This document shows positions 17,101 to 25,192 of a stretch of DNA of 64,000 bases, one piece after another. The translations under genes were made by a program, and so were the position numbers. The stretch is from positions 1-64,000 of the forward strand of contig CAWDMN010000033.1 in NCBI GenBank assembly GCA_963803155.1, given 5' to 3'. Each line of letters starts with the position of its first letter. Position 1 is the stretch's first letter. The notes beneath the pieces are model-generated. The model saw nothing but the letters and a program-made list of their open reading frames with translations, did not search any database and was not told the DNA's origin. Source of the stretch: CAWDMN01 sp963803155 (GTDB lineage: Bacteria; Acidobacteriota; Terriglobia; Versatilivoradales; Versatilivoraceae).

Positions 17101-19947
17101 TCACCTGCTGCTATGATCTGCCATCAACTCCCGTAGCTGATCGAGGCTGACTTCAGTTTTTGGGTCGAATTTTTCACTTGCCATATAATCCAGCAGGCTG
17201 CGCCGCATTTGCCGGACCACGGGATTTTGCCCGAGACCATTTTGCAGGTCGATACTGCATACCAGCAGTTTTCCTTTTCCCGATTTTGCTTCGAAGACCA
17301 ATCCCAGCTTCCGCGCCGTGAACCAGTCGTCGATCACTTGGACAATCGGCTGCAGGGAGGAAGGCATTTGGTCTATCCGCATTGCGCCCGCCCGAGTGAT
17401 CAGGTACCACCACTGCCAATTGCTGTGAAACTCCGTGGGGAAGCTGGCCAGTGCGGGATGCCGTGGATCACAAAGAATTCCCAGCGTATGAGGGGCTTGG
17501 CGCTTTGTCCAGGCCGTGTTCCAGAAAATGCTCGAGAAACCTAATTCAATTTTCCCCAGCTTTGGATCGGGCGAAACTTCAGCCGGTGGAATTAGGAGCA
17601 GAATTTTGCCGCCTTGATTTATTATTTGAAGCGTCTCCACGTCGAGCGCGTTTGCCACGGAAATTCCTTGCGGAAGGCCGGTGCTCACTTGAGGAGGATA
17701 GACCCAAATATCCCAATCATTTTCAAAAGGAGTCCCCTGCAGCCCCACCGTTAGCTTGCAGCGGGCGGGCGCGGGAATTGAGTTGAGAGGAATCTTAATC
17801 CGTCCCAAGGGAATGGCGTTGTTTACCGACACCAGCTTGGATGGCAAGATTCCAGACGCTAAAATTTTGGAATTTTCATCCGTCAATTTCCAGGTGGTGG
17901 CTACTGCGGGCAGAGGGGCTGGTCCGAAGTGTGCCACTTCGAGATCCGCCTCTAGAGTCTCATCTGTAGTGAAAATTCGCTTTCCCAAGCGGGCCAGGGG
18001 GACGGTGCTGTTGCAGAAGCGGCTGTACTCAGCACCGGTCACATATCCCTTGGAGTCCCAGAAAGGATCGAGCACTCCCACCAAGGCGGTCCCCTGTCCT
18101 GGAAAGTCGTGGAGATCGAGCAACTGAAATCCCCCCATGCCAGGTGTACGCAAAGCGGATTCAATATCCTCTTTGTAGCAGAGAGTCTGCAGTTTGCCGG
18201 AAGCCAGGAGGAATTGGCGAGCCTGTTCCAGCATCCCGTGGGCTCTCAGTTTGTCGCGGAAGATTTCGAAATTTTTGGGCTTAAGGTACCCTTGGTATTT
18301 GGATATTTCGTCGAAGTTCGGATAGACGCACCACTGGCCGATTTCATGGCTGATGACCGGCACTTGGCGGGCCGAAATATATTCCCGGTAATCGGTGCGG
18401 GTTTCCGGCGGTTGGGCGTTGATGCGGGATTTCAAGCCGCCTCCCCATGCCTGTATACGGGGCTCAGGCGAGAGGTGGAACTGGTTTTCCGGAATTTGCG
18501 GCCAGCCGGCCCCGGAGGTATAGAGGCGGCGGGGATCCAGGGCTTTATAATGGGAGACCCACTTGGCCAGGAACGCTGCGTGTTGCTTTCCCCCGGGTTC
18601 ATTTCCATAGGGCATTAACAAAAAAGAGGGATGATTCCCATAAGCTTTCAAAATCCGGTCGGCCTCTTCATAGATCCATCGATCCACGGGTTTGCCGTCG
18701 CCCAGCGATGAAGAACCGTTCGCCCAGGAAGAGCACTCCACGTGATAGTAAAAACCCATCTCGTCGGCCGCTACGAAAGCCGCTTCCGGCGGGCACCAGG
18801 AGTGAAAACGGATATTGTTTAAACCATAGGCCTTGGCAATCCGGATAATTCTTTTCCAGGAATCGACATCGGTGGGGGGATGGCCAGTCATCGGAAAGAT
18901 GGCGCACTCGAGAGTTCCGCGAATGAAAATTCTTCTGCCGTTGAGCACAAATTGTGTCCCGTCTGTCACAATCTCCCGAAGACCGAATTGGATGGTCCGT
19001 GAATCCTGGCTATCCTTCAACATGGCGGTTAAGCGATAAAGAGCGGGATTGAATTCATCCCAGGTTTTTGCCGAAGATCCCAAGGGAATTTCCGCCTTGA
19101 AACTTCCGCCTTGAATGTCCCAGGCAACATTGGCTTGTTGCTGGATGACACCGGGCCTTATCAGCAATGAGAGCGTTCCCTTTCCTGCCTTGCCCGTCAG
19201 GTTGCCAATTCGTCCCTGGATGGTGACGGACTTGGATTGGACATGGGGAAAAACCTGCATGTCTTCAATCCACACCGGCGCTGTGGCTTTTAATCCAATC
19301 TCTCCCGCGATCCCGTTCCAATTCCCCTGGGTGTGATCGGAGATGCTGTGCGAATTCACTCCAATATCCACGATCAAACGGTTGTCCACCCGGAGGGTGA
19401 GGGTGTGTTTTCCCGGAACTAAAGCGGCGCCCAGGTCATATTGGTGGGGAACCGCGAGGGCGTTATTGCCGCCCATCGGTCTGCCATCCACCCAGAGGCG
19501 GGTTTCCCAGTGGGGTCGTTCTAACCAAAGAACGACGCGCTTCCCCTTCCAATCGGGAGGGATGACAACGTCTCGTTGATACCAGGCCGCTCCGGCATAA
19601 TAACGGTCAGGTTGCAGCCAGAAAGGGACTTTGATATTTCCTGGCTGGCGATAGGGAGCATATTCAGGATCGGTGAAAAAGGATCGGTCAACAATTTCTC
19701 CAGTCCATTTTGTCTCCAAGGAAATTTCGTCTCCGATGCCCTGGGCCGAAAGTGTTCCCGGCAGACTGACTCGATCGGGCAAGGTTTTTTCAAACCAACG
19801 AGCACGCAAACCTTCATCATTGCGGTCCAACTGGAATCGCCATGGGCCGGAGAGCGGTAAAGTGGACTGGCAAAAGACAAGGTTCGCCTGGAGCGGCAAT
19901 ACGCTGGACAACAGAAGAAAAAGGAAGAAATGGAACAATGGTTTCAT
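17101..19947 (-). CDS. Secreted glycoside hydrolase family 2 enzyme
   Basis: I choose the second ATG (19947) because GAAGGA lies five bases before it; the ATG six bases earlier would overlap that site. The product is about 948 residues with a signal peptide ending near ANLVFCQ. Order: jelly-roll sugar-binding domain (about 30-220), immunoglobulin-like domain (220-330), then a TIM barrel with acid/base Glu450 in MPYGNEPGG and nucleophile candidate Glu535 in VISHEIGQW, followed by extra C-terminal beta domains. Family members are beta-galactosidases, glucuronidases or mannosidases. The extra 300 residues after the barrel are longer than in simple LacZ-like enzymes. The exact sugar cannot be called from sequence alone. 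Confidence 0.88.
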   Translation of the reverse strand: MKPLFHFFLFLLLSSVLPLQANLVFCQSTLPLSGPWRFQLDRNDEGLRARWFEKTLPDRVSLPGTLSAQGIGDEISLETKWTGEIVDRSFFTDPEYAPYRQPGNIKVPFWLQPDRYYAGAAWYQRDVVIPPDWKGKRVVLWLERPHWETRLWVDGRPMGGNNALAVPHQYDLGAALVPGKHTLTLRVDNRLIVDIGVNSHSISDHTQGNWNGIAGEIGLKATAPVWIEDMQVFPHVQSKSVTIQGRIGNLTGKAGKGTLSLLIRPGVIQQQANVAWDIQGGSFKAEIPLGSSAKTWDEFNPALYRLTAMLKDSQDSRTIQFGLREIVTDGTQFVLNGRRIFIRGTLECAIFPMTGHPPTDVDSWKRIIRIAKAYGLNNIRFHSWCPPEAAFVAADEMGFYYHVECSSWANGSSSLGDGKPVDRWIYEEADRILKAYGNHPSFLLMPYGNEPGGKQHAAFLAKWVSHYKALDPRRLYTSGAGWPQIPENQFHLSPEPRIQAWGGGLKSRINAQPPETRTDYREYISARQVPVISHEIGQWCVYPNFDEISKYQGYLKPKNFEIFRDKLRAHGMLEQARQFLLASGKLQTLCYKEDIESALRTPGMGGFQLLDLHDFPGQGTALVGVLDPFWDSKGYVTGAEYSRFCNSTVPLARLGKRIFTTDETLEADLEVAHFGPAPLPAVATTWKLTDENSKILASGILPSKLVSVNNAIPLGRIKIPLNSIPAPARCKLTVGLQGTPFENDWDIWVYPPQVSTGLPQGISVANALDVETLQIINQGGKILLLIPPAEVSPDPKLGKIELGFSSIFWNTAWTKRQAPHTLGILCDPRHPALASFPTEFHSNWQWWYLITRAGAMRIDQMPSSLQPIVQVIDDWFTARKLGLVFEAKSGKGKLLVCSIDLQNGLGQNPVVRQMRRSLLDYMASEKFDPKTEVSLDQLRELMADHSSR

Positions 19948-20015
19948 AAGCATCCTTCACTGCATTTTTGATCTTTCCAAATTCAACTATTTCGTCTGCA
20001 AAGCTGAAAAAAAAA

Positions 20016-20116
20016 GCCACGGAGACACCGAGACACGGAGAGCGATCAGCAAAAACGTCAAACACCTTATGCGTTCAGTATCGGGAAAATTCTCCGTGTC
20101 TCTGTGTCTCTGTGGC
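20016..20116. repeat. 26-base imperfect inverted repeat (dispersed palindrome)
   Basis: The left arm at 20016-20041 (GCCACGGAGACACCGAGACA plus six bases) and the right arm at 20091-20116 are reverse complements at 24 of 26 positions, separated by 49 bases. The arms are themselves built of repeated GAGACAC units. It lies in the gap between the convergently placed GH2 start and the beta-helix gene end and could fold into a long hairpin. No coding content is seen in the loop. Confidence 0.85.
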
Positions 20117-20149
20117 TGACTGGCATTTGGCTCAGCGATGCCATCAGAG

Positions 20150-21442
20150 TTATTTGGCGGCTTCCACGAAGTCCTTTTCCATATGCCCTTCCAGCTTGTT
20201 ATTTTGCTGTTCCAGCGAGCCTGCTCCCTTGGCCTTATAGAAACCGATTCTTTGAGTGCGCTCATTCCCCTGGCGGGTTTCGGCTATCTTATTATGTTCA
20301 AAAATGAGAGAGCCGGCAAAAGGTTCAACATAAACACCGTAACCGCTTTGACTAGTGCCATTGTTCAAGATTTGATTTTTGCGGAAAGTATTGCGGTGCC
20401 CGCTGTTGGCGAGAGTCTCTTTGCGGAAATAGATGCCGGAAATTTTATTCCCCGAAACCACATTGTCCACGAAAAGATTGTCGGTGTCCTTATGTCCAAT
20501 AGAGATGCCGTGCTGTCCATTGTTGAGGATCTGGTTGTTGACGAATTGTCCATGTCGCACACGCCAGCAAAGGAAGAGCCCTATTTGACCATTATCGTGC
20601 AGCCGACAATCTTTCACCAGGGGCCGATCGCTTCCCGTGCCGGGATGAGCGCCAAATCCTGCGTGGCCGAAGGACTCGCAGTTGATGATTTGGATGTTGT
20701 CCGTGATCTGAAAGGAGATGCCGTCCCCGTTATAATTCCGGGCGACACAATCCCGAACCACTCCGTTGCGTGAGTTGTAGAAATAGATAGCGCCTCCGCG
20801 GCATCCGTCCAAGTAGGCATTCTTATCTTTATTGCCATCCACGATGATGTTTTCGAAGGTCACATTTTCAGTGTCGATGGCGCACAAAATGGGGAAGGCA
20901 TTCTGCACGCGTCCCTTTTTCTCGTCCAGATTATAATCGCGGAGAGTCATGGGGCTGATGTGCAGAAGATTGCCCTCGATGGATCGGATGCTAGTGACGC
21001 TGACGTCCCACCCGCTGGCCAATGCATCATCCTTAATGGAAATTCCCATGCCGGGTTTGAATTTTTCCGGTTGGGCCACTCGAAACTGGTGCTCTCCATA
21101 ATCGCAATCTTCCGCCAGCGGACTTTCCACTCCGTCACTTTTCATGAGAATGGTCTGACCCGGCGTGCCGCGCACGGTCACACCGGATGGGACAAAAAGA
21201 CTGTTGTTCATCGTATAGGTGCCTGGCCCGATTTCTAAAAAATCGCCTGCATGCAATCGATCGGCTGCCTTCTGCAATGCCGCATCGTCATCGCCAATCA
21301 CGTCTGCGACGCCGGATTGAGCCACCCGGACAGTCTTTCCTTTGCCGGAAATGTCCTTTGGGCGCCCACACCCCGCGAGCAAAGCCACCATAGATAGGGC
21401 TATCAACAGCCATAACTTTTTCCCCTGCGTTAACCACGCCAT
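20150..21442 (-). CDS. Lipoprotein with right-handed parallel beta-helix
   Basis: The 430-residue product starts 9 bases after AAGGAG and has a lipoprotein signal peptide with lipobox LLAGC (Cys25), so it should be membrane-anchored. From about residue 55 it shows the pectate-lyase-like pattern GTYTMNNSLFVPSGVTVRG and then successive coils such as ENVTFENIIVDGNKDKNAYL, NGVVRDCVARNYNGDGISFQ, NIQIINCESFGHAGFGAHPG and FVNNQILNNGQHGISIGHKD. This repeat class includes polysaccharide lyases, epimerases and pectin-binding proteins. No lyase-specific catalytic motif is clear, so binding or lysis of an acidic polysaccharide is inferred. Confidence 0.85.
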   Translation of the reverse strand: MAWLTQGKKLWLLIALSMVALLAGCGRPKDISGKGKTVRVAQSGVADVIGDDDAALQKAADRLHAGDFLEIGPGTYTMNNSLFVPSGVTVRGTPGQTILMKSDGVESPLAEDCDYGEHQFRVAQPEKFKPGMGISIKDDALASGWDVSVTSIRSIEGNLLHISPMTLRDYNLDEKKGRVQNAFPILCAIDTENVTFENIIVDGNKDKNAYLDGCRGGAIYFYNSRNGVVRDCVARNYNGDGISFQITDNIQIINCESFGHAGFGAHPGTGSDRPLVKDCRLHDNGQIGLFLCWRVRHGQFVNNQILNNGQHGISIGHKDTDNLFVDNVVSGNKISGIYFRKETLANSGHRNTFRKNQILNNGTSQSGYGVYVEPFAGSLIFEHNKIAETRQGNERTQRIGFYKAKGAGSLEQQNNKLEGHMEKDFVEAAK

Positions 21443-21563
21443 ATCAATTTCTCCTTATCTAAATTTGTGAAAGTTTAATATAAGTTCGAGAGCAGAGAGA
21501 GGTATGACATTTCATCGCGCTAGATAAGACAAGCCTAGCCGAAACTCTGGTCAGTTGCACGAC

Positions 21564-22526
21564 TCATTGGAGACCGAAAATCCACGAGGGCATCTCCATC
21601 CGCGCCCCTTTGGCCGTATCGACAATCTGACTGATCCTGAGCTGGCCGAGCAGATTGACAAGAAGCCGGGCTTCCTTTTCTTCCCGACCAGTATGTCGAA
21701 CCAGCAGGGAAACCATGTCGTCCGTTGCCTGCCAGGCAGCTTCAGCCAGATCTGTATTAGAACTCAAGGTGGCTACCATTTCCGGTCGAAGGATAACCGG
21801 CCTCGGGGAGTAAACTTTGGACAATTTTCGAAAACGCACCACGACTTCGGCGGAGGTTTCTATGGCCTGGCCGCTGATCTCCCCATCGCCCTGCAGGGCG
21901 TGTGAATCGCCAAGCCCGACGAGCGCGCCGCGCACCTGGGCAGTGAAAACCAAAGTGCTGCCGGACCTAACTTCGCGACAGTCCATGTTCCCGCCCGTGT
22001 CCGCGGGAGTCTTGGTATCCATCGTCCCCTGGGCGGGAGCAATTCCCAAACCACCCAGCATGGGCTGAAGGGGGAGCTGAAGATGGCCGTTGATCAGGGC
22101 TTTACCGTCGCGCAATTCGATGATGCGATTCTGACAATATCCCCAATCCGCCACGGTAATGTCGAGCAGGTCTATGGCGAGGGAATCTCCGGCCTCGATT
22201 CCCTCCACAAAAATTGGACCGGTGTGAGGATTAATCAGATCATCCTTGGCCGGTTCACGAAATTTCCCTTCCCTGGTAACCAAGCCGGGAAGCCCGTGCT
22301 GGCATTCGACGAGGATCACTTCGCCAGTCCGCACGGAGTAGGCGGGTTCCAAGCCGGCCCGATAGAGAGTAAAATGTTTTTGACTGGAAAGCCGGCGCAA
22401 TCCTGAGCTAGAGGCGGAAGTAGACTCCGCCGCCGCGGCGGTAATTTGAGAAAACAAATTTGAAAAGGATGTGGCCGCTATTGTCGCCAGCCCCGAAGAG
22501 AGGACGAGGAATGCGCGTCGATCCAT
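21564..22526 (-). CDS. Exported acetamidase/formamidase family protein
   Basis: The 320-residue protein begins MDRRAFLVLSSGLATIAATS, a twin-arginine-like export signal, preceded by AAAGGAG. The mature part has the hallmarks of the FmdA/AmdA fold: NPHTGPIFVEGIEAGDSLAI, the metal-site segment TGGNMDCREV, and GLGDSHALQGDGEI. Characterised members hydrolyse formamide or acetamide to ammonia and acid; exported ones in soil bacteria are mostly uncharacterised. It is in the same direction as the beta-helix lipoprotein, about 120 bases upstream of it, and may share a transcript. Confidence 0.9.
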   Translation of the reverse strand: MDRRAFLVLSSGLATIAATSFSNLFSQITAAAAESTSASSSGLRRLSSQKHFTLYRAGLEPAYSVRTGEVILVECQHGLPGLVTREGKFREPAKDDLINPHTGPIFVEGIEAGDSLAIDLLDITVADWGYCQNRIIELRDGKALINGHLQLPLQPMLGGLGIAPAQGTMDTKTPADTGGNMDCREVRSGSTLVFTAQVRGALVGLGDSHALQGDGEISGQAIETSAEVVVRFRKLSKVYSPRPVILRPEMVATLSSNTDLAEAAWQATDDMVSLLVRHTGREEKEARLLVNLLGQLRISQIVDTAKGARMEMPSWIFGLQ

Positions 22527-22551
22527 TAACTTCTCCTTTAAAAATAGTCAT

Positions 22552-22627
22552 GATGGAGGCGCGATGAGCACATCCCGCCAGGATGGTCGGCTATAGTAGA
22601 GTGGCCTGAGGGCAGGCCGCCTCCATC
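22552..22627. repeat. Inverted repeat with internal hairpin
   Basis: GATGGAGGC at 22552-22560 faces its exact complement GCCTCCATC at 22619-22627, and an inner hairpin GGCCTGAGGGCAGGCC lies at 22603-22618. It fills the gap between the formamidase start and the preceding minus-strand gene's end; it may act as a transcription end or be a small mobile palindrome. Confidence 0.5.
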
Positions 22628-22716
22628 CACGCATTTTCATTATGCTTTCGGGATAGCCTCGCCCTCACGAGCGGCTCTTCAGAAACTGATCCCACGAACG
22701 GAGACGGCTTGATTCT

Positions 22717-24822
22717 TTACTTTGCCTTCAAAGGCGTCCAGTGCGGCCAGGAAACCTGTGGCGCGTAATTGGATTCATTATAAATCCTAGGCCGGATGGG
22801 GGAGTAAATTTTGTCACCCTTAAAGCTTTCCGCTTGAGTATAAATCCAAATGGAATCCGGATCCCAGGTAATAATCTCATCGCGCGGATCGCCGGTCAAA
22901 TCGTGGGTCAGGCAGGCCATATCGGGATGTCCATCCTGGGGAAACATGACGGCTCGGCGTCCCCAGCCGTCCACCATTCCCCCTTCGACTGGATCCGTCG
23001 AGAGCAAGATGAATTCCTGCCCATCGCCGCGCCAGTTGACCGGGAGGATGGGCGATCCCTCATGGATTAATTCGAAATGGTTGATCTCCTCGCCGCTGCA
23101 GCCATTATAGAGGCTGATCATCCCTGGCTCCCCCCAAAAGTTGATGGTACAGAATTCCAAGCCGGGGATGTCGGGCCTAAATTGGCCGATGGAAGGAGTC
23201 TGAGCGTGGCCGACCCGATGGTGCTGCAAAATTTTTCCATTGAGATCGGCGACCACGACTCCGTCATCGCTGGCGGCGATGAAGACTTTCTCCGGGCCGG
23301 ATGAATCGCAGAAAGGGCCGGCGCATATTCCGTCAGCGTGTTCTTCCAGTTCCTTGTCGAGAGTCCAAAGGATTTTTCCGTCGTGATCAAAGAGGGTATA
23401 GCCGATGAAGACTTCATCATGGCCATCCCGATCCACGTCGTAATAAAAAGGAAAATGGCCTAGGTTGGCGGAAGCCGTCCATAGCGGATTAAAATTATTG
23501 TCGAAGGCCCAAAGGCGCGTATGCCGGTCCTTGATGAGGATGTCTGCCGGACGACCCGTTCCACGCAGGTCCGCAAAGGAGATGCAATCCACGTTCAAAA
23601 AGGGGAGGTGGTCCCGCCGGTAGTAGTGCTGATATTCCTTCCAAGAGGTTTCCTCGGGTTGAATCGCGGAAACCGGTACTTGAAACTCTCTTTTAAGTTT
23701 GCCGGTTTTTCCCTCCAGTACTCGCAGGGTCCGGTCCTGCGCGTAAATGACCTCCTGGCGGCCATCTCCGTCAATGTCATGAATCTGTACCGCCACGTCA
23801 TACGAGAGAACGGCATGGGCAGGATCCGGCTTCCCCACTTGCCAAAGCATCCTGCCGTCCAAATCAATCGCGGTCAGGCAACTGATCTGGTGATAATTGG
23901 CACCGAAAAGGGGGATGTTTTGGACAATCAGGAACTCCGGACGCCCATCTCCGTCGAGATCCCCCAGCCGTAAAGCACGCGCCGCGCCAAATCCAGGCGT
24001 AGAAATTTTTTTGAACAGCTTGGGATGTGGATTGGAATTTTGAAGATTTTGCAACTCACTCAACTGGCGGGCTTGACGGGAGGCTAGCGCCGCGCCTTCC
24101 GCGGGACTGGTTTTGACGGTCACTTCGTGAAAGCGGACCGGAGAACAGGCCAATAGGCCGATTTTTCCGGAAGCAAAACGCGAATCCGAAATCTTGAATA
24201 CCTGCTGGCCGTCCAACTGGCAAAGAATGTTGTTTCCTTGGACGTCTACGACAAGCCGGTATTCGCGATCCGGCTGGACCGCAATGTTTTTTTTGACTAG
24301 CTCATGCCAGCCATCCCGCCGGAACCCTTTCTCACCATCCCGATATTGCAGAACGAGGCTTTGGTTCGGCCCGAAACCGAAGAAATAATAGTGCCTCCCG
24401 TCCTGATAGCGGAACAATACACCACGCAGATCAGCTGCATCAGCGCGGCTCAGCGGAGTGATCCGGACTTCCAGTGAATAATCTTGCCAAAGCGCCTCTC
24501 CGGTTTCGAGCATCGGATAGATAAAATCTTTCGTCCACTCCGTCGAATTGTAGCCGAGATAATTCAACGTCTGATGGCTGTCGATTTCCAGAACCTTCCA
24601 CTCCTCTGGGCCGCGGTTGTTGACGATTTGCCAACCATCGGCAAATTTCCTTGGAACGTGATGGTATTCGGGGAATACCGGCTTCGAGAGTTCTCCAAAT
24701 TTCCCGGGAGCCAGCCGTGAAAAGTCGGTGTGATAAAGCGTGATCCTTTCCTCGGCTGCTGCCAGCTGCGCCAAAATCGTCAAGATTAGTCCAAGTCCGC
24801 CCATCCAAAAAATCTTTCGCAT
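22717..24822 (-). CDS. Secreted LamG/DUF1080-like plus FG-GAP repeat protein
   Basis: The start at 24822 is chosen because GGAGG lies seven bases before it and a signal peptide follows (MRKIFWMGGLGLILTILAQL, ending AAAEE); 47 further in-frame residues upstream lack such support. The 701-residue protein has an N-terminal jelly-roll like that of LamG or 3-keto-disaccharide hydrolases (about 25-240, with LFRYQDGRHYYFFGFG and YRLVVDVQGNNILCQLDGQQ). A propeller of FG-GAP-type repeats with calcium-binding-like loops follows (DLDGDGRPEFLIVQ, DIDGDGRQEVIYAQ, YDVDRDGHDEVFIGY). The layout suits an extracellular carbohydrate-binding or rhamnogalacturonan-lyase-like role. No catalytic residues were identified. 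Confidence 0.78.
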   Translation of the reverse strand: MRKIFWMGGLGLILTILAQLAAAEERITLYHTDFSRLAPGKFGELSKPVFPEYHHVPRKFADGWQIVNNRGPEEWKVLEIDSHQTLNYLGYNSTEWTKDFIYPMLETGEALWQDYSLEVRITPLSRADAADLRGVLFRYQDGRHYYFFGFGPNQSLVLQYRDGEKGFRRDGWHELVKKNIAVQPDREYRLVVDVQGNNILCQLDGQQVFKISDSRFASGKIGLLACSPVRFHEVTVKTSPAEGAALASRQARQLSELQNLQNSNPHPKLFKKISTPGFGAARALRLGDLDGDGRPEFLIVQNIPLFGANYHQISCLTAIDLDGRMLWQVGKPDPAHAVLSYDVAVQIHDIDGDGRQEVIYAQDRTLRVLEGKTGKLKREFQVPVSAIQPEETSWKEYQHYYRRDHLPFLNVDCISFADLRGTGRPADILIKDRHTRLWAFDNNFNPLWTASANLGHFPFYYDVDRDGHDEVFIGYTLFDHDGKILWTLDKELEEHADGICAGPFCDSSGPEKVFIAASDDGVVVADLNGKILQHHRVGHAQTPSIGQFRPDIPGLEFCTINFWGEPGMISLYNGCSGEEINHFELIHEGSPILPVNWRGDGQEFILLSTDPVEGGMVDGWGRRAVMFPQDGHPDMACLTHDLTGDPRDEIITWDPDSIWIYTQAESFKGDKIYSPIRPRIYNESNYAPQVSWPHWTPLKAK

Positions 24823-25192
24823 GCCGTTCCTCCAAGCTTGTAGAGCCAGGAACCGATTCGATCCCTTTTTTATAAAATGCCTTCGTTCGTAGTCCAGCCT
24901 GCCGGCGTCCGCCCGGAAGCCGCATAAATGCGGCACCATAAACGGCGAGTTCGGCCTCACCACAACAAAAATGTGCTATATATAAGGACTCCGATTCTGC
25001 TTCGTAAGTCTAAGTCAACCGGGAGGGCGAGGTTCCCGCCGAGCCACAGTCTGTCCTGCCGCACGATGGCTCGCCAGAAGGCTTGCCCTTTCCTCGGGCC
25101 ACGATCTTCCGCCTTTGCCGTGGCTCCAGAGGCCGCCAGTATACAAACGGATCGGAAAAGGGGAGGTTTTAAAGCAGCGAACACTTCGGTGG
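24823..25192. other. Intergenic stretch, GC-rich repeat-like sequence only
   Basis: About 370 bases. The right half contains GGGCGAGGTTCCCGCCGAGC, which resembles dispersed GC-rich palindromic sequences common between genes in such genomes, but no second copy is clear in this window. No supported gene is present; the promoter of the minus-strand gene at 24822 must lie here. Confidence 0.4.

Noticed and set aside
24823..24963. 47-residue N-terminal extension of the LamG/FG-GAP protein
   Set aside because: The extension is not protein-like, while a GGAGG site and signal peptide begin at 24822.
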